A stretch of 64,000 bases of DNA from contig NZ_JXTJ01000012.1 in assembly GCF_001509835.1 (NCBI RefSeq), forward strand, positions 293,240 to 357,239, read 5' to 3'. Both the position numbers and the translations under genes were made by a program. The first letter of the stretch is position 1. Each line of letters starts with the position of its first letter. Origin of the DNA: Allobosea sp. WAO (GTDB taxonomy: Bacteria; Pseudomonadota; Alphaproteobacteria; Rhizobiales; Beijerinckiaceae). Below, piece by piece: positions 44,015 to 53,016 of the stretch. The notes beneath the pieces are model-generated. The model did no database searches. It saw only the letters and a program-made list of their open reading frames with translations, and was not told the DNA's origin.

Positions 44015-44536
44015 ATGCAGGGATTCCTCAACGAGGAGCGGCGCGGGGCGGTATTGCGCGGCCTGCGGACCGATGAGGGGACCTGCTCGCGCGACTATCT
44101 CGCGGCGGCGCGTGCCGTTCTGCATGAACTCGTCGCGATCCCCGAACTGGTCCAGCGCCTGCCGCTGCTGCGCAAGCCTGGCGGCTATGCCCGCAATCTG
44201 CTCGTCGGCGACGATGCCGTCAGCGTCTGGGCCATGGTCTGGGCCGAGGGCGCGACGACCTCGATCCACGATCATCACTGTTCCTGCTGCTTCGGCGTCG
44301 TCTCCGGCACGGTGTCAGAGACTTGGTACCGCGCCGTCGACGCGACCCGTGCGGTGCCGACCGAGGAGCACGACCGGCTGGCGGGCTACGTCGCCTGCAT
44401 GCTGCCGACGGGCCCGAACATCCACCGCATGCAGAATCGCGGACCGGGCGAGGCGATCTCGATCCATATCTACGGCTTCGATCACGAGGCCCACAGCTCC
44501 TCGATCGAAACCGAATACACCGCTGTCGCCGGCTGA
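44015..44536 (+). CDS. Cysteine dioxygenase family protein
   Basis: A 173-residue cupin of the cysteine dioxygenase type, which oxidises L-cysteine to cysteine sulfinate using mononuclear Fe(II). The His pair of the metal site is in TSIHDHHCSCCFGVV, and the third His is in GPNIHRMQNRG. The FGVVSGTVSETWYR strand is typical. It lies 182 bp from a divergent Lrp-type gene, in an unusually AT-rich gap that probably holds both promoters. Confidence 0.82.
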   Translation: MQGFLNEERRGAVLRGLRTDEGTCSRDYLAAARAVLHELVAIPELVQRLPLLRKPGGYARNLLVGDDAVSVWAMVWAEGATTSIHDHHCSCCFGVVSGTVSETWYRAVDATRAVPTEEHDRLAGYVACMLPTGPNIHRMQNRGPGEAISIHIYGFDHEAHSSSIETEYTAVAG

Positions 44537-44555
44537 AGGTCGCCGGCGCCGAGGT

Positions 44556-45236
44556 TCAGTCCAGCCAGCTCGTAAAACCTTCGACCGGCTCGCGCTCCGG
44601 CACCAGCCGGTTGGCGGGGGCGTCGGGGTCGGCCTTGCCGAGAGCGATGCCGCAGACCACGACCTCGCTTTCAGGGATCGCAAGCTCGCGCCGCACCACC
44701 GGGTGAAAGCGCGCGAAGATCGCCTGCGGGCAGGAATCGAGGCCATGCGCCTGGGTGGCGATCAGGAAGGTCTGCACGAACATGCCGAGATCGAGCCAGG
44801 AGCCGATCTCGAGGTCACGGTCGATCGTCACCATCAGGGCCACCGGCGCGCCGAAGAAGCGCAGATTGGCCTTTGTCTGGCGCTTCATGCCTTCATGATC
44901 GCCGCGGACGACGCCGAGCAGGGAATAGAGATCCCAGCCGACCTTGCGGCGGCGCGAGAGATAGGGCTCGCGGAAGGTCTGGGGATAGTAGCGATACTCC
45001 TCCTCAGCCGGCAGGTCAGGAGAATCGAGTGCCGCGATCAGTCCCTGTTCCAGCCGGGTGCGAGCTTGCGGGCCGAGCACCCGCACGCGCCAGGGCTGCA
45101 TGTTGGTGCCGCTCGGCGAGCAGGCTGCAAGCTCAAGCAGGCGACGGACCAGCGCCGGATCGACGGGATCGGGCAGGAAGGCGCGGATGGCGCGGCGGCT
45201 CTCGATGGCGCGTTCGACAGTCGCGGCGTCGGTCAT
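44556..45236 (-). CDS. Nitroreductase family FMN oxidoreductase
   Basis: About 226 residues. VERAIESRRAIRAFLPDPVD and AACSPSGTNMQPWRVRVLG are FMN-binding nitroreductase motifs. SWLDLGMFVQTFLIATQAHGLDSCPQAIFARFHPVV (split: LGMFVQTFLIATQAHGLDSC) is the mid-domain, and GIALGKADPDAPANRL closes the fold. The substrate is unknown. ATG 45236 has GGAG six bases upstream; an ATG at 45248 is also in frame. It converges on the cysteine dioxygenase gene. Confidence 0.86.
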   Translation of the reverse strand: MTDAATVERAIESRRAIRAFLPDPVDPALVRRLLELAACSPSGTNMQPWRVRVLGPQARTRLEQGLIAALDSPDLPAEEEYRYYPQTFREPYLSRRRKVGWDLYSLLGVVRGDHEGMKRQTKANLRFFGAPVALMVTIDRDLEIGSWLDLGMFVQTFLIATQAHGLDSCPQAIFARFHPVVRRELAIPESEVVVCGIALGKADPDAPANRLVPEREPVEGFTSWLD

Positions 45237-45273
45237 CGGTTGCTCCATCTACAGCGTACCTTTGAGGCGCGGT

Positions 45274-45382
45274 CCTCATCCTGAGGAGGCCTGCAAGGCC
45301 GTCTCGAAGGATGCTCCAGTTGGCTCCTCATCACGCTGGAGCATCCTTCGAGACGCCGCTGACGCGGCTCCTCAGGATGAGG
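45274..45382. repeat. CCTCATCCTGAGGAG inverted-repeat element, copy 2
   Basis: The outer arms CCTCATCCTGAGGAG and CTCCTCAGGATGAGG are perfect 15-bp complements. Inner arms GTCTCGAAGGATGCTCCA and TGGAGCATCCTTCGAGAC form an 18-bp second stem. It lies between the nitroreductase gene and lysK. Confidence 0.9.
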
Positions 45383-45410
45383 CGTTGCGAGGGGCAACCT
45401 TCCGGTGACC

Positions 45411-47123
45411 TCAGCCCGCTTTGCGGGCTGCGACGAAGTCCTCATGCTCGCGCAGGAGATCGCCGGCGAGCGCCTTGGCGATCAGCTTGCGGGTGTTTTC
45501 CAGCCCGTAGATCGCCGCGAAGGAGCCGAAGCGCGGGCCCTGCTCCTCGCCGAACAGCACCTGATAGATAGCCTTCCACCATTCGCCGGTGACGGCGGGA
45601 CGCTCCGGCGTCGCGCTCTTGGCCTGGAAGTTCTGGTAGCGCGGGATGGTGCGGGCGATGTCGAGAGCCGTGTCCTGCACGGTTTCGGCCGAGGCGTCGG
45701 CCGGCAGGGCGGCCAGTGCGTCGGCGAGCGCAGCGAAGGCCTCGCGCTCAACATCGTCAGGCAGACGGTAATGCTTGGCCGGCTTAACGAAGTCGCGGAA
45801 ATAGGCGATCGCGTAGCCGACTAGCGCATCGAGGCGGGGATGGGTTTGCGCCGAGACATCCGGCGCATAGCGCTGCAGGAAGGCCCAGAGCACCGCCTTG
45901 TCCTCGGAATTGGCGACGGCGACGAGGTTGAGCAGCAGGCCGAAGGTGATCTGCGTGCGGGTGGCGTTCTCGCCCGAACCGGCCTGCGCCACCAGCTCCG
46001 GAGCCGGCGGATTGCCGGCATGGATGTGCCAGGCCGGGTTGCCGAGCCGGTTCTTCCAGTCCTGGCGCTCATAGCCGCCGAGGAACTGGAGATACTCGTC
46101 GACGGCGCGCGGGATCACGTCGAAATGCAGCTTCTTGGCCTCGCGCGGCCGCGAATACATGAACAGCGCCAGGCTTTCCGGCGAGCCGTAGTCGAGCCAT
46201 TCCTCGATGGTCAGGCCATTGCCCTTCGACTTCGAGATCTTCTGGCCCTGCTCGTCGAGGAAGAGCTCGTAGTTGAAGCCTTCCGGCGGCGTGCCGTCGA
46301 GGGCGCGGGCGATCTGCGAGGAAACCTTGACGGAGTCGATCAGGTCCTTGCCGGCCATCTCGTAATCGACGCCGAGCGCCACCCAGCGCATCGCCCAGTC
46401 CGGCTTCCATTGCAGCTTGGCATGGCCGCCCGTGACCGGGGTGGTGAAGCGCTCGCCGGTCGCGGGGTCGGTCCAGGTGATGGTGCCGGCCTCGACGTCG
46501 CGCGCCTCGATCGGCACCTGCATGACGATGCGGGTCTTCGGGTGGATCGGCAGGAAGGGCGAATAGGTCGCGGCGCGCTCCTCGCGCAGGGTCGCCAGCA
46601 TGATCGACATGACCTTGTCGAAGCGGGCGAGCATCTTGAGCAGGGTCGCGTCGAACTCGCCGGCGCGATAGGCGTCGGTCGACGACTTGAACTCGTAGTC
46701 GAAGCCGAACTGGTCGAGGAAGGCGCAGAGGCGGGCATTGTTGTGCCGGCCGAAGGAGTCATGCGTGCCGAACGGGTCCGGCACCTCGGTCAGCGGCTTG
46801 CCGAGATGCTGCGCCAGCAGCTCCTTGTTCGGGACGTTGTCCGGGACCTTGCGCAGGCCGTCGAGATCGTCCGAGAAGGCGATCAGCCGGGTCGGGATGG
46901 CGTCATCGGTCAACACGCGAAAGGCGTGGCGCACCATCGAGGTGCGGGCGACCTCGCCGAAGGTGCCGATATGCGGCAGGCCCGACGGGCCGTAGCCGGT
47001 CTCGAACAGGACCTCCTTCTTGCCCGATTTCTGCAGCCGCGCGACGAGCTTCTTCGCTTCCTCGAACGGCCAGGCGGCCGAGACGCGGGCGGCTTCGATC
47101 AGCGCGGGTTCGAAAGCGGACAT
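45411..47123 (-). CDS. lysK: Lysyl-tRNA synthetase, class I
   Basis: A 570-residue class I LysRS that charges tRNA-Lys. The HIGH-type motif is SGLPHIGTFGEV and the KMSKS-type motif is KISKSKGNG. FSDDLDGLRKVPDNVPN and FNYELFLDEQGQ are further class I LysRS features. Class I LysRS is the norm in many alphaproteobacteria. The start MSAFEPALIEAARV at 47123 follows an AGGACCTC stretch with a weak ribosome site; an upstream extension of 68 residues is unlikely. It diverges from the M20 gene. Confidence 0.94.
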   Translation of the reverse strand: MSAFEPALIEAARVSAAWPFEEAKKLVARLQKSGKKEVLFETGYGPSGLPHIGTFGEVARTSMVRHAFRVLTDDAIPTRLIAFSDDLDGLRKVPDNVPNKELLAQHLGKPLTEVPDPFGTHDSFGRHNNARLCAFLDQFGFDYEFKSSTDAYRAGEFDATLLKMLARFDKVMSIMLATLREERAATYSPFLPIHPKTRIVMQVPIEARDVEAGTITWTDPATGERFTTPVTGGHAKLQWKPDWAMRWVALGVDYEMAGKDLIDSVKVSSQIARALDGTPPEGFNYELFLDEQGQKISKSKGNGLTIEEWLDYGSPESLALFMYSRPREAKKLHFDVIPRAVDEYLQFLGGYERQDWKNRLGNPAWHIHAGNPPAPELVAQAGSGENATRTQITFGLLLNLVAVANSEDKAVLWAFLQRYAPDVSAQTHPRLDALVGYAIAYFRDFVKPAKHYRLPDDVEREAFAALADALAALPADASAETVQDTALDIARTIPRYQNFQAKSATPERPAVTGEWWKAIYQVLFGEEQGPRFGSFAAIYGLENTRKLIAKALAGDLLREHEDFVAARKAG

Positions 47124-47302
47124 TTGGCCTGAGGTCCTCGCAAATGCGGCAGGGGAGCGGGCGGTTTCGCAGATATGCGTGGGCGGCGTCAATGCGCTGT
47201 CGCGCCTCGGCTGCCCCCGCAAGGATGCCTTGCCGGAGCAGGGGAGGGGTATAGGCTGTGCCGGCCCAAGCCTTACGGGCAGAAGCCTGAAAGGATGCCG
47301 CA

Positions 47303-48484
47303 TTGGACCGCGACCTGCACGACACACTCACCGCCTGGCGCCAGCACCTGCACGCCAATCCGGAACTGTCGCGGTACGAACAGAGCACCAGCGCCTTCAT
47401 CCAGGAGAAGCTCCGTGAGCTCGGCGTGCCCTTCACCGCCAATATCGGCGGGCACGGCGTCGTCGCGACGCTGAAGCGCGGCAGTTCCGACCGCAGCGTC
47501 GGCCTGCGCGCCGATATCGACGCCTTGCCGATCAAGGAGGCCAACGACCTGCCCTACGCTTCCCAGAAAGCGGGGGTGATGCATGCCTGCGGTCACGACG
47601 GCCATACCGTGTCGCTGCTCGGGGCGGCGGCGCTCCTGCTGCGCGACGAGAGCTGGAGCGGAACGGTGCAACTGATCTTCCAACCTTCCGAGGAAAACGG
47701 CGCCGGCGCGCGGGCGATGATCGCCGACGGGCTGTTGGAACGCTTCCCGATGGAGCGGGTCTTCGGCTTCCACAACTGGCCGGGGCTGGAGGCCGGCACG
47801 GTGCAGGTGCATCGCGGGCCGGTGATGTCCGATCCCGGCAAGTTCGAGATTACGCTGCACGGCACGGCCGGCCATGCCGCCAAGCCCGACCTGACGCGTG
47901 ACCCGATCGTCGCCGCCGGCCACCTCATCGTCGCATTGCAGACCATCGTCGCCCGCAATGTCGAGCCGATCGACAGCGCGGTCGTCTCGATCGGGGCGAT
48001 CAAGGGCGGCACGGTGCACAACCAGATCCCGGACAGCGTCATCCTGAAAGGCACGTTCCGGACCTATCGCCTGCCGGTGCGCGAGCGCGTGATGGCGAGG
48101 ATCAGGCAGATCAGCGAAGGCATCGCCGAAACCTTCGAGATGCGGGCCGAGGTGATGCTCACCGCGATGGGGGCGCCGACGGTCAACAGCGAGATCGAGG
48201 AAGAGCTGGCGATCGCGGCGGCGAAGAGCGCCGGGCTCTCGGTCCGGCGCGATCTGCCGCCGAGCACGGCGTCGGAGGATTTCCCGATGCTGACGCAGGG
48301 TCGGCCGGGTGCCTATGTCTGGATCGGCAACGGTCCGGCGCAGCATGGCGGCGAGCTGCACAATGAGCGCTACAATTTCAACGACGCGATCCTGCCGGCG
48401 ACCGCGGGCTGGATGGCGGCGGTGGCGCGCCAGGCACTGCAGGGCGAGCGCAGCAACGCCTCGGCCGCGACCGCCGGGGACTGA
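47303..48484 (+). CDS. M20-family amidohydrolase (HipO/AmaA-like)
   Basis: A 393-residue metal-dependent amidohydrolase of peptidase family M20D. VGLRADIDALPI, GVMHACGHDGHTVSLLGAA, IFQPSEENGAGARAM and HGTAGHAAKPDLTRDP hold the expected metal and catalytic residues, and STASEDFPML lies near the end. Such enzymes remove N-acyl groups from amino acids (hippurate-, N-acetyl- or carbamoyl-type substrates). The start is TTG at 47303 with AAAGGA eight bases upstream. Its stop codon directly abuts the stop codon of the next, convergent gene. Confidence 0.88.
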   Translation: MDRDLHDTLTAWRQHLHANPELSRYEQSTSAFIQEKLRELGVPFTANIGGHGVVATLKRGSSDRSVGLRADIDALPIKEANDLPYASQKAGVMHACGHDGHTVSLLGAAALLLRDESWSGTVQLIFQPSEENGAGARAMIADGLLERFPMERVFGFHNWPGLEAGTVQVHRGPVMSDPGKFEITLHGTAGHAAKPDLTRDPIVAAGHLIVALQTIVARNVEPIDSAVVSIGAIKGGTVHNQIPDSVILKGTFRTYRLPVRERVMARIRQISEGIAETFEMRAEVMLTAMGAPTVNSEIEEELAIAAAKSAGLSVRRDLPPSTASEDFPMLTQGRPGAYVWIGNGPAQHGGELHNERYNFNDAILPATAGWMAAVARQALQGERSNASAATAGD

Positions 48485-49354
48485 TCAGAACGGGCTCACC
48501 GGAAAGAAGCGGATGAACAGGCGCGCATAGGTGCCGTCGTCCCAGAGCGACTGCAGCGCATAGTCGATGGCACGCTTGAGCGGCAGCTCGTCCTTGCGCA
48601 GCAGGAAACTGACGCCCTCGCCGAAATAGCGCGATTCCAGATAGGGGCCGCCGGCGAAGGCGAGCTCGTTGCCGCCCCGGCCGGCGAGGGCGAGCGCCAG
48701 GGCAAAGCCGTCGCCGAAGACATATTCGGCGTCGCCGCTGCGCAGCAGGGTCAGCCCCGCCAGCATGTCCACGACCTCACGGCGCTGCACGAAGGGCGCG
48801 AGCTGCTCGAGGAAGGCCTGATGGGCGGTGCCGGCGATCACGGCGACGCGCTTGCCCTGGAGTGCGACGAGGTCGAGATCGGCGCGCGCATTGCCGCGCG
48901 TCGTGACGAAGCGGGCGGGCGAGCGGTAATAGAGATGGCTCGCTGCGAAGCGCTCGCGCAATTCGCGGGTGACCGGGATGGCGGCGGCGAGCACATCGCC
49001 GCGGCCCTCGGCGAGCGAGTCGAGCAGGGTGTCGAAGCGGCGGGCCTGCACCGTGCAGGTTATGGCGAGCTTCTCGCAGACGGCGCGGGCGAGCTCGACC
49101 GAGAAGCCGGTGACGCCGCCCTCGGGCGTCGCGAAGTGCATCGGCGGGAAATCGTCGTCGGCGAGGAAGCGGATCACCCGCGGCGGGCCGGGATCGGGCC
49201 GCTCGAGCCGGACATTCGGATCCCAGAAGTTCGGCACGACGTAAGATGAGGCAGGTTGCGCCTGTGCCATCGCTCCGCCCGAGGGCAGGAGCAGCAGAGC
49301 GGCGAGGGCGCTGGCGGCAAGCGCTTTGGTGATGCGGGCGATCATCTCCCGCAT
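48485..49354 (-). CDS. Type 2 periplasmic solute-binding protein (family 3), orphan
   Basis: About 289 residues. A signal peptide (MIARITKALAASALAALLLL, cleavage near AMAQA) precedes a PBP2 domain: RVIRFLADDDFPPMHFATPE, VTGFSVELARAVCEKLAITC, FDTLLDSLAEGRGDVLAAAI and GKRVAVIAGTAHQAFLEQL. This family normally delivers polar amino acids to ABC importers, but no permease or ATPase gene is adjacent. The start was placed at 49354; 49345 is an alternative. Upstream is a long inverted-repeat element. Confidence 0.82.
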   Translation of the reverse strand: MREMIARITKALAASALAALLLLPSGGAMAQAQPASSYVVPNFWDPNVRLERPDPGPPRVIRFLADDDFPPMHFATPEGGVTGFSVELARAVCEKLAITCTVQARRFDTLLDSLAEGRGDVLAAAIPVTRELRERFAASHLYYRSPARFVTTRGNARADLDLVALQGKRVAVIAGTAHQAFLEQLAPFVQRREVVDMLAGLTLLRSGDAEYVFGDGFALALALAGRGGNELAFAGGPYLESRYFGEGVSFLLRKDELPLKRAIDYALQSLWDDGTYARLFIRFFPVSPF

Positions 49355-49400
49355 CTGGCGCCAGGGCGTGGCAGGGATCAAGAGGGATGCGCCACGCGCG

Positions 49401-49514
49401 AGTCGTCCCGGGCGACCGCAGGGAGATCCGGGACCCATGCCTGAACCTCGCCGATAAGGGCTCAGGCATGGGTCCCGGATCGGCGCCACTTCGTGGCTTG
49501 CCCGGGACGACTCG
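49401..49514. repeat. Nested inverted-repeat element
   Basis: The outer arms GAGTCGTCCCGGGC (49401-49414) and GCCCGGGACGACTC (49501-49514) are perfect. Inner arms at 49426-49445 and 49463-49482 (TCAGGCATGGGTCCCGGATC) are a perfect 20-bp inverted repeat with a 17-base loop. It differs in sequence from the CCTCATCC elements, though the layout of two nested stems is the same. It lies between the orphan binding-protein gene and uxuB. Confidence 0.85.
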
Positions 49515-49540
49515 AGGTTTGCGGGAGTGGCAGTCTGAGC

Positions 49541-51010
49541 TTACCCCAGTGCTGCGGCCGTCGCCTTCGCGCCCTTCTGGAACAGGCTGCCGAGATGGTC
49601 GGCCACCGCCTGCGTGAAACGCTGCTCGCGCGGCAGGTCGTTGCCGAATATCGCGCCGAGATCGAACATGGCGGTGCTCAGTGCCGCGGCATTGCGGCCG
49701 GCGGCCTTGGCGCGCGCAGCGAACTCCGCGGCGAGGGGATCGCGCACGTCGATAGCGGCGCCCTTCTCGTCGGTGCCGGCGACATAGGACATCCAGGCAG
49801 CGACGCCGAGCGCGAGGCGGTCGATCGGCGCGCCGGCCTTCAGCCGCTCGCGGATGGTGCCGAGCAGGCGCTGCGGCAGCTTCTGCGAGCCGTCCATGGC
49901 GATCTGCCAGGTGCGGTGGCGGATCGCCGGGTTCTGGAAGCGGGCGAGCAGATCGCCGGCGTAAGTTCCAAGGTCGACGCCCTGCGGCGCCGGCACGGTC
50001 GGGATGATCTCGCTCCAGAGCCCCTGCAGGAAGCGGGCGAAGACCGGATCGCAGCTGGCATCGGCGACCGTCTCATGGCCGGCGAGATAGCCGAGATAGG
50101 CGAGGCTCGAATGCGCGCCGTTGAGCATGCGCAGCTTCATGAACTCGAAGGGCGCGACCTCCGAAACCATCTGGGCGCCGGCCGCATCCCAGCGCGGCCT
50201 TCCAGCGGCGAAGACGTCCTGGATCGCCCATTGCCGGAAGGGCTCGCCGATCACCGGGGCCGCGTCGTCCTGGCCGAGCAGGCTCGCCACCTCGGCGATG
50301 TCGGCATCGGTGGTCGCCGGTACGATGCGGTCGACCATGGTCGAGGGGAAGGCGCCGTTGGTCTCGATCCAGGCGGCGAGCTTGTCGTCGCGCAGCGCCG
50401 CGAAATCGCGGACGAGGCCGGCCAGGACATGGCCGTTGGAGGGAAGGTTGTCGCAGCAGAGTGCCGTGAACGGCCCGAGGCCGGTAGCCTTGCGGGCGGT
50501 GAGACCGGCGACGATCAGGCCGACGGCCGAGCGCGGCGCGCCGGGATTGGCGAGGTCGTGGACGATGTCGGGATGGTCGGCCTTGAGCCTGCCGGTCGCC
50601 GGATCGTGGCAATAGCCCTTCTCGGTGACGGTCAGCGAGACGATTTTCGTCTCGGCCGAGGCGAGTTTCGCGACCAGCGCCTGCGGGTTCTCGGGCGCGA
50701 CGAGCACGTCGAGCACCGAGCCGATGACGCGCAGCTCAGGGCCGGCCGGAGCGCGCTTCAGGAAGGTGTAGAGCCCGTCCTGCGGCTTCAGCCGGTCGCG
50801 CTGGTCGGGCCGCTGCAGGCTGGCGCCGATGATGCCCCAGGCGCCGAACTCGGTCTCCAGCGCATCGTCGGTGAACTCGCAGAGATGGGCGCGGGCGAAG
50901 GCGCCGAGCCCGAGATGGACGATGCCGGGCTCAAGCTTGCTGCGGTCATAGCCCGGGCGCCGGACGATGGCGGGGAGGGCGGCGAGCGTGGCGGAAGACA
51001 GGCGCGTCAA
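49541..51010 (-). CDS. uxuB: Mannitol dehydrogenase family protein, probable fructuronate reductase
   Basis: A 489-residue polyol-specific long-chain dehydrogenase. VHLGLGAFARAHLCEF is the nucleotide-binding start, VTEKGYCHDPATGRL and DNLPSNGHVLAGLVRDF are family motifs, and MKLRMLNGAHSSLAYLGYL holds the catalytic Lys. Given UxaC in the same locus, reduction of fructuronate to mannonate is the likely reaction, although mannitol or tagaturonate oxidoreductase cannot be excluded. The start is TTG at 51010, overlapping the dctM stop (TTGA). Confidence 0.85.
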   Translation of the reverse strand: MTRLSSATLAALPAIVRRPGYDRSKLEPGIVHLGLGAFARAHLCEFTDDALETEFGAWGIIGASLQRPDQRDRLKPQDGLYTFLKRAPAGPELRVIGSVLDVLVAPENPQALVAKLASAETKIVSLTVTEKGYCHDPATGRLKADHPDIVHDLANPGAPRSAVGLIVAGLTARKATGLGPFTALCCDNLPSNGHVLAGLVRDFAALRDDKLAAWIETNGAFPSTMVDRIVPATTDADIAEVASLLGQDDAAPVIGEPFRQWAIQDVFAAGRPRWDAAGAQMVSEVAPFEFMKLRMLNGAHSSLAYLGYLAGHETVADASCDPVFARFLQGLWSEIIPTVPAPQGVDLGTYAGDLLARFQNPAIRHRTWQIAMDGSQKLPQRLLGTIRERLKAGAPIDRLALGVAAWMSYVAGTDEKGAAIDVRDPLAAEFAARAKAAGRNAAALSTAMFDLGAIFGNDLPREQRFTQAVADHLGSLFQKGAKATAAALG

Positions 51011-52287
51011 TGGAACAGCCTCGGCAGCCAGAGGGAGAAGCCCGGCACATAGGTCACCAGCAGGAGCACGGCAACCGATGCACCATAGAAGGGCCAGATC
51101 GTGCGCATGGATTCGCCGATCGAGATGCGTCCGATGGCGCAGGCGACGAACTGCACCGAGCCGACCGGCGGGGTGTTGAGACCGATGCCGGCATTGAGGA
51201 TCAGGATCACGCCGAAATGGATCGGGTCGACGCCGAAGGCCTTGACCACGGGCAGGAAGATCGGCGTGCAGATGATGATCATCGGCGCCATGTCCATGAA
51301 GGTGCCGAGCACCAGCAGGATCAGGTTGATCATCAGGAGGATGACGAGTGGATTGTCGGAGACCGCCTTCATCGCCGCGATCGTCGCCTGCGGCACCTCG
51401 AGGAAGGCCATCAGCCAGCCGAAGGCGCCGGCGGTGCCGATCACCAGCAGCACCATGGCGGTGGTGCGGACGGCACCCAAGGTCGCCTCGACGAAGGCGG
51501 TCCAGGTCAGCTGGCGATAGACCAGGATGGTGACGAGGATCGCATACACGACAGCAACGCAGGAGGATTCCGTTGCGGTGAAGACACCGGAGCGGACGCC
51601 GCCGAAGATGATGCCGATCAAGAGGATGCCGGGTGTCGCGACGACGACGTAGCGGCCGACGGCTGCAAAGCCCGGAAAGGCCTCGCGCGGATAGCCGCGC
51701 TTCACCGCGACCGCCCAGGCGGCGACCATCAATGCGCCACAAAGCATCAGCCCGGGCACGATGCCGGCGGTGAACAGGTCGGCGATCGAAATGTTGCCGC
51801 CCGCCGACAGCGAATAGATGATCATGTTGTGCGAGGGCGGGATCAGGAGCGCGATGATCGCCGCATTCGCCGTGACGTTGACGGCATAGTCGGCGTCATA
51901 GCCGCGCTTCTTCATCTGCGGGATCATCAGGCCGCCGACGGCCGAGGCGTCGGCCACGGCCGAACCGGAAATACCGCCGAAGAGCGTGCAGGTCACGACA
52001 TTGACCTGCCCGAGGCCGCCGCGCAGATGCCCGACCAGGCTCGACGCCATCTGGATCAGACGTTCGGCGATGCCGCCGCGGATCATCAGGTCGCCGGCAT
52101 AGATGAAGAACGGGATCGCCATCATGGCGAAGGCGTTCATGCCGGAATTCATCTGCTGGAAGACGACGACCGGCGGCAGGCCCATATAGGCGACGGTCGC
52201 GACCGAGGCGATGCCGAGGCAGAAGGCGACGGGTACGCCGATCAGAAGCAGCAGCGAGAAGGTGCCGAAGAGAACCCAGAGTTCCAT
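51007..52287 (-). CDS. dctM: TRAP transporter large permease (DctM)
   Basis: A 426-residue DctM permease with about 12 membrane segments. PFFIYAGDLMIRGGIAERLI, LFGGISGSAVADASAVGGLM, AAIIALLIPPSHNMIIYSL and FGVILILNAGIGLNTPPVGS are the family signatures. With DctQ it forms the sodium-driven channel fed by DctP. It lies three bases after dctQ and couples to uxuB, which points to uronate as cargo. Confidence 0.92.
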   Translation of the reverse strand: MELWVLFGTFSLLLLIGVPVAFCLGIASVATVAYMGLPPVVVFQQMNSGMNAFAMMAIPFFIYAGDLMIRGGIAERLIQMASSLVGHLRGGLGQVNVVTCTLFGGISGSAVADASAVGGLMIPQMKKRGYDADYAVNVTANAAIIALLIPPSHNMIIYSLSAGGNISIADLFTAGIVPGLMLCGALMVAAWAVAVKRGYPREAFPGFAAVGRYVVVATPGILLIGIIFGGVRSGVFTATESSCVAVVYAILVTILVYRQLTWTAFVEATLGAVRTTAMVLLVIGTAGAFGWLMAFLEVPQATIAAMKAVSDNPLVILLMINLILLVLGTFMDMAPMIIICTPIFLPVVKAFGVDPIHFGVILILNAGIGLNTPPVGSVQFVACAIGRISIGESMRTIWPFYGASVAVLLLVTYVPGFSLWLPRLFH

Positions 52288-52290
52288 GGC

Positions 52291-52824
52291 TCAGACCTCC
52301 TGCTCGGAGCCGAAATGGCCGAAGCCGAGCGGGGCCTGTGTCAGGCCGGTGACGAAGAGCAGCATCTTCTCGAGCGCGAACAGGGCGATCAGCCCGCCGC
52401 CGGCGGCGATCGGGACATAGTCCCAGCCGCGCGAGATGCCGATGATCGGCATGCGGTCGCTCCAGGTGCCGATGGCGAGCTGAGTACCATAGACCAGCAT
52501 GGCGAGGCCGAAGGCGCAGACCAGCCCCTCGCCGATCAGGATGAGGACTGTGCGCAGCGGCGGCGGCGACATGACGAGCCCGACTTCGAAGCCGAGATGG
52601 TCGCTCTCGCGCACGCCGACGGCGGCCCCGAGCAGGATGAACCAGGACATCAGGAAGAGCGAGCCGGCCTCGACCCAGATCGGCGTGTCGTTGAGGACGT
52701 AGCGGCCGAACACCCCCCAGGCGACCATGATGGTCATCAGGACGAGGCCGGTTCCGGCGGTGAACAGCGCGTAGAGGCTGAGCTTGGCGCCGAGGCGCGT
52801 GAGAGACGCTGTGAAGGCGTGCAT
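52291..52824 (-). CDS. dctQ: TRAP transporter small permease (DctQ)
   Basis: A 177-residue protein with four membrane helices. VFGRYVLNDTPIWVEAGSLF and WFILLGAAVGVRESDHLGFE are DctQ motifs. The start MHAFTASLTRLG at 52824 is preferred to one at 52869. Its promoter region is separated from dctP by a repeat element and a terminator hairpin. Confidence 0.9.
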   Translation of the reverse strand: MHAFTASLTRLGAKLSLYALFTAGTGLVLMTIMVAWGVFGRYVLNDTPIWVEAGSLFLMSWFILLGAAVGVRESDHLGFEVGLVMSPPPLRTVLILIGEGLVCAFGLAMLVYGTQLAIGTWSDRMPIIGISRGWDYVPIAAGGGLIALFALEKMLLFVTGLTQAPLGFGHFGSEQEV

Positions 52825-52861
52825 GGGATGTCCAAGAATGGGTGCCGGTCGTTCAGGCTCA

Positions 52862-52967
52862 GCCCTCATCCTGAGGAGCCGCGAAGCGGCGTCTCGAAGG
52901 ATGGCTCCAGCGATCCCCGGATCATCCTAGCGGGGCGCGATCTGCGATCGCTCCTGAGGATGAGGGC
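52862..52967. repeat. CCTCATCCTGAGGAG inverted-repeat element, copy 3 (diverged)
   Basis: The left arm is GCCCTCATCCTGAGGAG and the right arm CTCCTGAGGATGAGGGC, with one mismatch to the perfect complement. The inner arms are degraded (CTCGAAGGATGGCTCC on the left, CGGATCATCCTAGCGG on the right), so this is the most decayed copy. It lies between dctP and dctQ. Confidence 0.85.
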
Positions 52968-52984
52968 CTGCTCGATAAAAGAAC

Positions 52985-53006
52985 GGGGCAGCCCGGAGGC
53001 TGCCCC
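52985..53006 (-). terminator. Rho-independent terminator after dctP
   Basis: GGGGCAGCC and GGCTGCCCC form a 9-bp stem with a four-base loop. Read on the minus strand it is followed by GTTCTTTTATC, a T-rich tail. It is 10 bases after the dctP stop codon, so dctP can be expressed above dctQM. Confidence 0.8.
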
Positions 53007-53016
53007 GCCATTCAGC

